Below are positions 1 through 5,613 of a DNA stretch of 8,347 nt, piece after piece. The stretch's first letter is position 1. Every line of letters begins with the position of its first letter. Where the stretch lies: the NCBI GenBank assembly GCA_009778835.1, contig WRFK01000061.1, positions 1 through 8,347 on the forward strand. The letters are read 5' to 3'. This stretch comes from Spirochaetaceae bacterium (GTDB taxonomy: Bacteria; Spirochaetota; Spirochaetia; CADAEX01). Under the pieces are notes generated by a model. The model searched no databases and had not been told where the DNA came from. It saw only the letters and a program-made list of their open reading frames with translations. The position numbers were made by a program, and so were the translations under genes.

Positions 1-477
1 AAAGAAATTGAAGTAAATAATATGCTCGATCAAAAAATCAAAAAAGCATATGACATGATCCAGCTTTGCCAGGAAGAAGAAGGGATAAAAATTATATCTG
101 AATTTATTGAAAAATCACCGGATATCTGGAATGCATGGTTTATTCTTGGCTGGGGATATAGAAGAATTGAAAAATATAAAGAAGCACATGAGGCATTTTT
201 AAAAGTACTTGAGCTTGGAGAAAAATCAGTTGATGTATTAAATGAAATAGCAATATGCAGCATTGAAACAGGAAATCAAAAAGAAGCGGAAAAATACCTT
301 CTGCAAGCCCTTAAAATTGAACCTGAGAATGTAAAAATCATTTCCAATCTGGGAATTCTTCATTATAAGAACAAAGATATCAAAAAAGCGCAATCATTTT
401 TTCTTTCATCTCTGGAATATGATGAAAATGACGAAATAGCTAAAAAATACCTTGAAATAATAGCAAAAGATATTTAA
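1..477 (+). CDS. TPR protein, C-terminal part (5' end outside window)
   Basis: Tetratricopeptide repeat protein; such repeats form paired helices that bind partner proteins. Counting from the Met at base 22, I see three consecutive 34-residue units at about 35-68, 69-102 and 103-136. They have typical TPR positions: W-x-x-L-G-x-x-Y, then N-E-I-A and N-L-G-I-L at the A helices, and A-x-x-x-F/Y-L in the B helices. Residues 1-34 look like an earlier, degenerate repeat. The frame stays open from base 1 to base 22 and there is no Shine-Dalgarno before the ATG at 22, so this is probably the tail of a longer protein whose start lies upstream. The stop is TAA at 475-477. Nothing here shows which partner it binds, and its position before flaB alone does not make it a flagellar gene. 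Confidence 0.8.
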   Translation, partial: KEIEVNNMLDQKIKKAYDMIQLCQEEEGIKIISEFIEKSPDIWNAWFILGWGYRRIEKYKEAHEAFLKVLELGEKSVDVLNEIAICSIETGNQKEAEKYLLQALKIEPENVKIISNLGILHYKNKDIKKAQSFFLSSLEYDENDEIAKKYLEIIAKDI

Positions 478-482
478 ATAAA

Positions 483-500
483 AATTTTAATAATAAAATT
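483..500 (+). terminator. weak AT-only hairpin after the TPR gene
   Basis: AATTTTA (483-489) pairs with TAAAATT (494-500) around the loop ATAA, just past the TPR stop. It has no GC pairs and no clean T-run after it, so termination here is only a possibility. Confidence 0.25.
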
Positions 501-510
501 ACTTATATTT

Positions 511-590
511 CCCTGCGACCGAGCCATACTCAACTTCTCCTCACTTCGTTGAGGGAATCGCTCGATCTCTCAACCTCCAGGCATAAATCA
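511..590 (+). repeat. GC-richer patch with two mutually exclusive hairpins
   Basis: This patch stands out from the AT-rich gap around it. CTCAAC occurs at 529-534 and again at 569-574, and the complementary GTTGAG sits between them at 548-553, so either copy can pair with it but not both. The downstream pairing (548-574) is longer: ten Watson-Crick pairs and one G-T pair, with one bulged A, closing on the loop GCTC at 560-563. No T-run follows. It lies upstream of the sigma-28 promoter, so it belongs to the TPR gene's 3' region rather than to the flaB leader. A patch with similar features lies at 5509-5590. It may be a dispersed intergenic element or a 3' UTR structure; nothing shows which. 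Confidence 0.5.
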
Positions 591-613
591 AACACTTCTT
601 TAACCTCTAATTT

Positions 614-625
614 GGCAATATTGCC
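614..625. repeat. 12-base palindrome upstream of flaB
   Basis: GGCAAT at 614-619 is followed directly by its reverse complement ATTGCC at 620-625. It sits about 50 bases upstream of the sigma-28 -35 element and could be a regulator site or a small hairpin. A single 12-base palindrome is weak evidence. Confidence 0.25.
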
Positions 626-674
626 TTAAAATAACAGTAAATCATTTAAATTTTATTTTTTTTAAAATAATGAG

Positions 675-702
675 TAAAGATTATAGAGAGTTCTGTCGAT
701 TA
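675..702 (+). promoter_or_regulatory. sigma-28 (FliA-type) promoter for the first flaB
   Basis: TAAAGATT at 675-682 matches the flagellar sigma-28 -35 consensus TAAAGTTT at 7 of 8 positions. GTCGATTA at 695-702 matches the -10 consensus GCCGATAA at 6 of 8. The 12-base spacer compares with the usual 11. Transcription would start near 709, giving a leader of about 135 bases. Spirochete flagellin genes are often driven by sigma-28, which fits. The AT-only stretch at about 640-670 lies just upstream and could help recruit polymerase. I found no equally good match before the second flagellin. Confidence 0.65.
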
Positions 703-719
703 CAAAAGTAGAAAAATGG

Positions 720-793
720 GCTCTCCAAAAGAGCGGAGTACCCCTTTATCATTATTATTATCGGTAATAATTTAGGGTCTTTAACATTTTTTT
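720..793 (+). promoter_or_regulatory. structured leader of the first flaB, upstream part
   Basis: Two hairpins can be drawn in the predicted leader. The first is GCTCT (720-724) with AGAGC (730-734) around CCAAA. The second is ATTATTA (754-760) with TAATAAT (765-771) closing on a TCGG tetraloop, and CCCT (742-745) can pair outside it with AGGG (774-777). The second is followed by a T-rich tail ending in seven Ts at 787-793. That arrangement could act as an intrinsic attenuator, but the inner stem is AT-only and the outer one is separated by a large internal loop. Confidence 0.35.
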
Positions 794-803
794 AAAAAAA
801 AAT

Positions 804-824
804 ATCAGGCAAGGGATGCCTGAT
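804..824 (+). promoter_or_regulatory. candidate CsrA-binding hairpin, first flaB leader
   Basis: ATCAGGCA (804-811) pairs perfectly over 8 bp with TGCCTGAT (817-824), leaving the loop AGGGA. The strand reads A-A-G-G-G-A-T-G across the loop, matching the A-R-G-G-A-T-G core of the CsrA consensus with GGA presented in a hairpin loop, as CsrA prefers. It ends 19 bases before the start codon. The Shine-Dalgarno at 835-839 (GGAGG, inside ATGGAGGA) gives a second GGA to which a CsrA dimer could bridge. The same core, AGGCAAGGGATGCCT, is found before the second flaB with a different but still paired stem extension. CsrA control of flagellin translation is known in Bacillus (hag) and Borrelia (flaB). 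csrA itself is not in this window. Confidence 0.6.
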
Positions 825-843
825 CAATAATCATGGAGGAAAT

Positions 844-1704
844 ATGATAATTAACCACAACATTAGTGCAATGTTTGCACAAAGGCAACTTGGTGTAACC
901 GACAGAGAAGTTACATCCAATATCGAAAAACTTGCTTCTGGTCTAAGAATTACAAAAGCTGGTGATGATGCTTCCGGTCTTGCAGTATCTGAAAAAATGA
1001 GAAGCCAGATAAGAGGTCTTAATCAGGCTTCAAGAAATGCATCTGATGGAATTTCATTTATACAGACAAGCGAAGGATATTTGCAGGAATCACAGGATAT
1101 TCTGCACAGACTCAGAGAACTTGCAATTCAAGCTTCAAACGGTATTTATACCGAAGAAGACAGAATGCAGATTCAGGTAGAAGTTTCACAGCTTATTGAT
1201 GAAGTAGACAGAATTGCTTCCCATGCTCAATTTAATGGCATGAATATGCTTACAGGAAGATTTGCAAGAGAAACTGGTCAAAATATCGTAACAGGTTCAA
1301 TGTGGTTCCATATTGGAGCTAATATGGATCAGAGAGTAAGAGCTTTTATAGGAACAATGACAGCAAAAGGTCTTGGTGTTAAAAATGTTCATAATGACGA
1401 TATTTTAAGCCTCTCATCTGCTGATAGCGCAAACTTATCAATAGGACTTATTGATGAAGCAATGAAAAAGATCAACAAACAGAGAGCAGACCTGGGCGCA
1501 TATCAGAACAGGCTTGAAAACACCGTAAAAGGTCTTGATGTTGGAGCTGAAAACCTCCAGGCATCAGAATCAAGGATCAGAGATGTTGATATGGCTAAAG
1601 AAGTGGTTGAATATGTTAAAAACCAGATTCTTATTCAGGCCGGAACAGCAATGCTTGCACAGGCAAACACAAAAGCACAATCAGTATTGCAATTATTGGG
1701 TTAA
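844..1704 (+). CDS. flaB: FlaB-type periplasmic flagellin (first copy)
   Basis: Core subunit of the periplasmic flagellar filament, exported by the flagellar type III apparatus. At 286 residues it has the usual spirochete FlaB length: conserved N-terminal (about 1-140) and C-terminal (about 190-286) D0/D1 helices and almost no variable middle. Hallmarks are the start MIINHNISAMFAQRQLG, the GDDASGLAVSEKMRSQIRGL block, the RMQIQVEVSQL block with AQFNGMN, and the C-terminal SRIRDVDMA with AMLAQAN. I see no cysteine. The start is supported by GGAGG at 835-839 and by alignment with the second copy. A sigma-28 promoter and a likely CsrA hairpin lie upstream, and several hairpins follow. By eye the two copies are roughly two thirds or more identical, differing most at residues 140-190. 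Which numbered FlaB paralogue this is cannot be decided here. Confidence 0.97.
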   Translation: MIINHNISAMFAQRQLGVTDREVTSNIEKLASGLRITKAGDDASGLAVSEKMRSQIRGLNQASRNASDGISFIQTSEGYLQESQDILHRLRELAIQASNGIYTEEDRMQIQVEVSQLIDEVDRIASHAQFNGMNMLTGRFARETGQNIVTGSMWFHIGANMDQRVRAFIGTMTAKGLGVKNVHNDDILSLSSADSANLSIGLIDEAMKKINKQRADLGAYQNRLENTVKGLDVGAENLQASESRIRDVDMAKEVVEYVKNQILIQAGTAMLAQANTKAQSVLQLLG

Positions 1705-1720
1705 GGTATTATTATATATA

Positions 1721-1746
1721 GTGTCTGTCCATAAATGGGCAGACAC
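1721..1746 (+). terminator. strong hairpin after the first flaB
   Basis: GTGTCTGTCC (1721-1730) and GGGCAGACAC (1737-1746) form a 10-bp stem with one G-T pair and the loop ATAAAT, 16 bases past the flaB stop. The tail is CCATATAAAAAC, not a T-run, so it may protect the mRNA 3' end rather than terminate transcription. It is the most stable hairpin in this gap. Confidence 0.5.
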
Positions 1747-1797
1747 CCATATAAAAACAATCCCATCTGCAAGGTCACAAACTTTGTGGATGGATAT

Positions 1798-1816
1798 TAT
1801 ATACAAAAAGTATATA
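1798..1816 (+). repeat. AT hairpin between the flagellin genes
   Basis: TATATAC (1798-1804) and GTATATA (1810-1816) pair perfectly around AAAAA. Just upstream, CACAA (1776-1780) can pair with TTGTG (1784-1788), and ATC-CATC at about 1760-1768 with GATGGAT at about 1789-1795, so 1757-1816 could fold as a chain of small hairpins. No function is evident. Confidence 0.35.
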
Positions 1817-1820
1817 TTTA

Positions 1821-1853
1821 GGGGCAGTTTTCAAGCTGCCCTTACTGTTCTTT
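1821..1853 (+). terminator. probable rho-independent terminator of the first flaB
   Basis: GGGCAG (1822-1827) pairs with CTGCCC (1836-1841). Two further T-A pairs above a bulged G extend the stem. The following tract, TTACTGTTCTTT, is T-rich although interrupted. This is the best terminator candidate between the two flagellin genes. It would separate their transcripts, at least partly. Confidence 0.5.
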
Positions 1854-1885
1854 GAAATAACCTCCTAAAATATAAGGAAATAACC

Positions 1886-1918
1886 GGGAAACACCTCTTA
1901 AATGGGGGGAGATGTTCC
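1886..1918 (+). promoter_or_regulatory. imperfect hairpin in the second flaB leader region
   Basis: The bases around GGAAACACCTC can pair with GAGATGTTCC downstream, with one bulged A and one C-A mismatch, around a loop containing a run of Gs (TTAAATGGGG). Several GGA triplets are exposed here. The G-run is striking in such AT-rich DNA. The boundaries are approximate and I infer no specific role. Confidence 0.3.
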
Positions 1919-1930
1919 TTTTAAAGGTAG

Positions 1931-1957
1931 TTAAGAAGTGGCGCGTATGCTTCTTAA
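1931..1957 (+). promoter_or_regulatory. TTAAGAAG hairpin before the second flaB
   Basis: TTAAGAAG (1931-1938) pairs perfectly with CTTCTTAA (1950-1957) around the 11-base loop TGGCGCGTATG. The same stem sequence recurs at 2921-2951 after this flaB. Possible roles are a leader fold, an attenuator or a processing site; the sequence does not decide. Confidence 0.45.
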
Positions 1958-1962
1958 AAACA

Positions 1963-1994
1963 TGCCTTAAAAAAGGTTATTTTTTATAAAGGCA
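1963..1994 (+). promoter_or_regulatory. alternative stem competing with the CsrA-type hairpin
   Basis: TGCCTT at 1963-1968 can pair perfectly with AAGGCA at 1989-1994. An A-run and T-run between them (around 1970-1987) can extend the helix. AAGGCA is also the first strand of the downstream hairpin at 1988-2006, whose second strand repeats TGCCTT at 2000-2005. The two folds are mutually exclusive, which is the layout of a conformational switch. The first flaB leader has no such extra copy. Confidence 0.4.
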
Positions 1995-2006
1995 AGGGAT
2001 GCCTTT
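1988..2006 (+). promoter_or_regulatory. candidate CsrA-binding hairpin, second flaB leader
   Basis: AAAGGCA (1988-1994) pairs over 7 bp with TGCCTTT (2000-2006), leaving the loop AGGGA, the same loop and inner stem as at 804-824. The outer pairs differ (AAA/TTT here, ATCA/TGAT there) but remain complementary, which suggests selection on structure. It ends 23 bases before the ATG. The Shine-Dalgarno context CAAGGAGGG (2018-2026) also holds an A-R-G-G-A core, so a CsrA dimer could bridge both and block translation. Confidence 0.6.
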
Positions 2007-2029
2007 TATTAATATTTCAAGGAGGGCTT

Positions 2030-2881
2030 ATGATTATTAATCACAACATGAGCGCTATGTATGCTAATAGGCAGCTTGGAATTTCAGGTGGCGATTTAGA
2101 AAAAAACATCGAAAAACTTAGCTCCGGATTAAGAATCAATAGAGCCGGTGACGACGCTTCAGGACTTGCAGTATCAGAAAAAATGAGAAGCCAGATAAGA
2201 GGCCTTAACCAAGCAGAAAGAAATATCCAAAATGGAGTTTCTTTCATACAGGCTACAGAAGGCTATCTTCAGGAAACCCAGGATATTCTTCACAGAATAA
2301 GGGAACTTTCGATACAGTCTGCAAACGGAATTTATTCCGATGAAGACAGAATGCAAATCCAGGTTGAAGTTTCACAGCTTGTTGATGAAGTTAACAGAAT
2401 AGCATCACATGCTCAGTTTAACGGAATGAACATTCTTACAGGATCTTTTGCAAGAGACAGCGCAGTAGGGAGAGTTATGACACTCCATGTTGGCGCTAAT
2501 ATGGATCAGTCTGAAACAATTTTCATAGGAACAATGACAGCTAAAGCTCTTGGTCTTATGAATGACCAAAGTCCTAATGGAATGATTTCTATTTCAAGTC
2601 CTGAGTCAGCAAATATGTCAATAGGACTTGTTGACAATGCAATTAAAACTGTCAACAAACAAAGAGCTGATCTTGGTGCATACCAAAACCGGTTCGAAAT
2701 GGCATCTAAAGGTGTTGCAATTGCTGCTGAAAATCTGCAGTCTGCAGAATCAAGGATAAGAGACGTTGATATGGCAAGCGAAATGGTTCAGTATGTAAAG
2801 AATATGATACTTAACCAGGCAGGGACAGCAATGCTTGCACAGGCAAATACAAAAGCAGAGTCCGTACTTCAATTGTTATAA
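2030..2881 (+). CDS. flaB: FlaB-type periplasmic flagellin (second copy)
   Basis: Second core filament subunit of 283 residues with the same architecture as its neighbour: start MIINHNMSAMYANRQLG, the GDDASGLAVSEKMRSQIRGL block, RMQIQVEVSQLVDEVNRIA with AQFNGMN, and the C-terminal SRIRDVDMA and AMLAQAN blocks. The central stretch at about 140-185 is a few residues shorter than in the first copy, and I see no cysteine. GGAGG at 2021-2025 sets the start. No convincing sigma-28 site precedes it, so it may rely on readthrough from the first flaB, another sigma factor or a divergent promoter. This suggests the two subunits are made in different amounts or at different times. Two terminator-like structures follow. 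The paralogue number is not assignable from sequence alone. Confidence 0.97.
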   Translation: MIINHNMSAMYANRQLGISGGDLEKNIEKLSSGLRINRAGDDASGLAVSEKMRSQIRGLNQAERNIQNGVSFIQATEGYLQETQDILHRIRELSIQSANGIYSDEDRMQIQVEVSQLVDEVNRIASHAQFNGMNILTGSFARDSAVGRVMTLHVGANMDQSETIFIGTMTAKALGLMNDQSPNGMISISSPESANMSIGLVDNAIKTVNKQRADLGAYQNRFEMASKGVAIAAENLQSAESRIRDVDMASEMVQYVKNMILNQAGTAMLAQANTKAESVLQLL

Positions 2882-2893
2882 CCCCATTGAAGT

Positions 2894-2920
2894 AAAATAA
2901 CACGTGTTATTTTTTATTTT
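2894..2920 (+). terminator. 20-base palindrome with T-run after the second flaB
   Basis: AAAATAACAC (2894-2903) is followed directly by its exact reverse complement GTGTTATTTT (2904-2913), then by more Ts (2914-2920, one A). As RNA it would fold as an 8-bp stem with an ACGT loop. The stem has few GC pairs but the U-tract is good. It is a likely first terminator only 12 bases past the flaB stop. Confidence 0.55.
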
Positions 2921-2951
2921 TTAAGAAGATATCTGGACGTCATCTTCTTAA
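2921..2951 (+). repeat. second TTAAGAAG hairpin
   Basis: TTAAGAAGAT (2921-2930) pairs perfectly over 10 bp with ATCTTCTTAA (2942-2951) around the loop ATCTGGACGTC, which exposes a GGA. The outer 8 bp are identical to the stem at 1931-1957. No T-run follows. It sits between two terminator-like elements. Confidence 0.5.
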
Positions 2952-2965
2952 TATTACGATTAACA

Positions 2966-2995
2966 GGGAGAGATCGCGCCTCTCTCCCATTTTTT
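2966..2995 (+). terminator. rho-independent terminator before flaG
   Basis: GGGAGAGA (2966-2973) pairs perfectly with TCTCTCCC (2981-2988) around TCGCGCC and is followed by A and six Ts (2990-2995). This is the cleanest intrinsic terminator in the window. It lies only 22 bases before the flaG start, leaving little room for a promoter after it. Either flaG-fliD depend on readthrough, or the structure is an attenuator on a transcript begun further upstream. Confidence 0.8.
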
Positions 2996-3017
2996 AAGAC
3001 TTTAAAGAGGTAGGAGT

Positions 3018-3401
<384 letters not shown>

Positions 3402-3422
3402 AACTGTGGGGGTTAACCCTTA

Positions 3423-5453
3423 ATGTCTGATATAACAATTCCCGGCGTAACAAGTAAAGTTAATTCTGATAAAATTATAGAAAACCTCATGAAAATTGAG
3501 CGTATTCCTCTTGAGCGTCTTGAAGAGAAAAATAAGCTTAGTAAAAAACAGAAACAAGTATGGCAAATCCTTAACAGAAAGATCACACTTGTAAGAGATT
3601 CCGCAAGAAAACTCTATAGTTTTCAAAATCCTTTTGATGATAAAAGAGCAATATCTTCCGATGACTCTGTGCTTACAGCAACAGCAACAAGAGGGGCTTC
3701 TGTAGGAAATAAAAGTATAAAAGTTATTGAAATTGCATCTGCAGACAGGTTTAGCTCAAAACCTATTCCCAAAAATGAACAGGTTGATCCCGGAACTTAC
3801 AACTTCTTTGTAGGAGAAAAGAAAATATCCTTTAATTTCAGGGGAGGTTCTGTAAGGGATTTTGCAGATATGATAAACAGAAATGGCAAAGATGATTTAA
3901 AAGCCACAATTGTAAATTATGATAAAGATAATATCTATTTTGTTGTTGAATCAAAATTAACAGGAAGCAGCAATAAACTCTCATTTGAAGGGAAATCTGC
4001 TGACTTTGCCCTTCAGACAGGAATAATGGCAAGAAGCCAATCATCAAATAGAGCAATAAATATTTCAAATGAAAATATAAAAGAATGGACAGCCCCTATA
4101 GATAAAGAGGCATATACTATAGATGGTAATTCCCTTACATTAAAAAGCGGAAAAGAACTAAAAATTGATATAAACCCACAGATAGTAACAAATACAAGTA
4201 ATTCTGAAAATATGATCCTTGAGTTTAATATAGTAGTAAAAAACCTTTTGGAAAAAGATATTCCTGTGCATACTGCCCCTGCAGGCCCTACCCTTCCCGA
4301 ACCAGGAAAGGCAACTTTTGATAATATTGTAATTCAGAATAACCCGTTTGGAGTGCCTGTTTCTGCATGGCAACCCCCGGCTATTCCAGAAAAAATTACA
4401 GATATGTCTGTTGTTTTTTTGGGAGCAGGGAACAAAACAGAAAGGCTAAGTGACTTACAAGATAATGAAGAAACTCAGAGAATACAAATTCCTTTAAACC
4501 AAATTGCAAATCCTTTTTCTTCAATCAATATAAGAAACAGAAATACATCCAAAGAAATAACAATATCAAATATAAGAATATATAATCCCGAAGAACGTGG
4601 AGATATAGTACCATCGAACCCTGCATCAAAAGCATCTGACGCAATAGTAGAAATAGATGGGATAAGAGTCAGAAGATCGTCAAATATTATTGATGACCTT
4701 TTGCCCGAAGTTACTTTAAATCTTAGGGCACCTGGATCCAGAAATATTGATATTAGAGTTGAGCCTGATTTAGAAACCATAAAAGAGAACATAATTGCGT
4801 TTGTGGGAAATTATAACGATCTTGTTGCTGAACTCAATATTTTATCCCGTAATAATGAAGAAATAGTAAATGAAATCACCTACCTTAGCGAAGAAGAACG
4901 CAAGTCTGCAATGGAAAGGCTGGGAATTCTGCAAACCGAATCTTCAATTACCCAGATACGCGATCGCCTCCAGAGAATTATGAGCGCTCCCCACAGATGG
5001 AATGAAGATAATTTTCTTACTCTTCTTTCACAAATAGGTATTTCAACAAATTCAGGCACAGCAGGCGGGGCTGGTATTTCAAGACTCAGAGGATATCTTG
5101 AAATTGATGAAAAAAAGCTCGATGCAGAAATAGAAAAAAATGCTTCGTCCATAAAAAATTTGTTTGGATTTGATAAAGGTTCAAATATGGTTATTGATTC
5201 AGGCGCGGCATTTGAAGTTGATAACTACCTTAGGGCTTATAATGAAACAGCCGGTATAATATCATTAAAAATCAGCACAATAGACCGTGACATAAGCAAA
5301 ACCGATACAGAAATAACTAATTACAATAAAAAACTTGCAAGAATCGAACAAGATCTCAAGAAAAAATACGGCGCAATGGAAGGGGCTTTACAGGAATTGG
5401 AAAAAACATCTTCATCATTGCAAAATCTTAGCCCCAATAATAACTCCAGATAG
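3423..5453 (+). CDS. fliD: FliD, filament cap protein (hook-associated protein 2)
   Basis: FliD caps the filament tip and guides folding and insertion of exported flagellin, which in spirochetes happens in the periplasm. At 676 residues it is longer than enterobacterial FliD (about 470) but similar in size to treponemal ones as I recall them. The FliD N-terminal domain spans about 1-115: it opens with MSDITIPGVTSKVNSDKIIE and has LYSFQNPFDDKRAISSDDSV. The C-terminal domain starts near residue 403 with SDAIVEIDGIRVRRSSNIID and FVGNYNDLV, and ends in a predicted coiled coil at about 607-670, as the family does. The expanded middle (about 130-400) is proline- and asparagine-rich with probable beta structure. 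The ribosome site is odd: a run of five Gs (3408-3412) inside the palindrome GGGTTAACCC (3410-3419), suggesting possible coupling to flaG translation. Confidence 0.95.
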   Translation: MSDITIPGVTSKVNSDKIIENLMKIERIPLERLEEKNKLSKKQKQVWQILNRKITLVRDSARKLYSFQNPFDDKRAISSDDSVLTATATRGASVGNKSIKVIEIASADRFSSKPIPKNEQVDPGTYNFFVGEKKISFNFRGGSVRDFADMINRNGKDDLKATIVNYDKDNIYFVVESKLTGSSNKLSFEGKSADFALQTGIMARSQSSNRAINISNENIKEWTAPIDKEAYTIDGNSLTLKSGKELKIDINPQIVTNTSNSENMILEFNIVVKNLLEKDIPVHTAPAGPTLPEPGKATFDNIVIQNNPFGVPVSAWQPPAIPEKITDMSVVFLGAGNKTERLSDLQDNEETQRIQIPLNQIANPFSSINIRNRNTSKEITISNIRIYNPEERGDIVPSNPASKASDAIVEIDGIRVRRSSNIIDDLLPEVTLNLRAPGSRNIDIRVEPDLETIKENIIAFVGNYNDLVAELNILSRNNEEIVNEITYLSEEERKSAMERLGILQTESSITQIRDRLQRIMSAPHRWNEDNFLTLLSQIGISTNSGTAGGAGISRLRGYLEIDEKKLDAEIEKNASSIKNLFGFDKGSNMVIDSGAAFEVDNYLRAYNETAGIISLKISTIDRDISKTDTEITNYNKKLARIEQDLKKKYGAMEGALQELEKTSSSLQNLSPNNNSR

Positions 5454-5475
5454 CCTGTAAAATTCCGATAATATA

Positions 5476-5519
5476 GATAGAATTATACCTCAGGGCGCGT
5501 TCTATAACATAATTCTATT
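5476..5519 (+). terminator. hairpin after fliD
   Basis: ATAGAATTAT (5477-5486) pairs perfectly over 10 bp with ATAATTCTAT (5509-5518), and a G-T pair can extend it. The 22-base loop is GC-richer (contains CAGGGCGCG). The tail is TTTGTTGAT, only briefly T-rich. It may help end or stabilise the fliD mRNA, but the large loop and AT-rich stem make it a modest terminator. Confidence 0.35.
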
Positions 5520-5530
5520 TGTTGATCTGC

Positions 5531-5573
5531 CTCGCTCGGTTATCCGAAAGGACTTTCGGACAACTCTCGCTCG
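5531..5573. repeat. hairpin flanked by 8-base direct repeats, fliD-5614 gap
   Basis: TCCGAAA (5543-5549) pairs perfectly with TTTCGGA (5554-5560) around GGAC, and GTT (5539-5541) with AAC (5562-5564) extends the stem past one mismatch. The hairpin is bracketed by identical copies of CTCGCTCG at 5531-5538 and 5566-5573. Wider still, TCTATTTGTTGATC and GGTCAATAAATTAGA form an imperfect outer inverted repeat. The patch is GC-richer than its surroundings and resembles the one at 511-590 in style. A small dispersed palindromic element is possible; one locus cannot prove it. Confidence 0.5.
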
Positions 5574-5613
5574 TTGGTCAATAAATTAGATTCTTTCCGA
5601 TTGGGAGAAATAT

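Noticed and set aside
22..24. ATG at 22 as the true start of the TPR gene
   Set aside because: The frame is open back to base 1 and no ribosome site precedes this ATG, so it is probably an internal methionine.
1535..1855. Plus-strand open frame overlapping the end of the first flaB
   Set aside because: It lies mostly inside flaB in another frame, runs on into hairpin-rich DNA, has no ribosome site and an unconvincing composition.
1866..1890. Possible sigma-28 promoter for the second flaB (TAAAATAT ... ACCGGGAA)
   Set aside because: The -10 half matches at only 5 of 8 positions and the spacing is about two bases short; too weak to call.
2041..2356. Minus-strand open frames opposite the second flaB
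   Set aside because: They mirror conserved flaB codons, have no ribosome sites and resemble no known protein.
3838..5152. Several minus-strand open frames opposite fliD
   Set aside because: They are short, overlap a clearly conserved gene, and lack starts with ribosome sites.
5582..5603. Sigma-28-like site before the 5614 gene (TAAA ... CCGAT)
   Set aside because: The spacer is about five bases too short for sigma-28.
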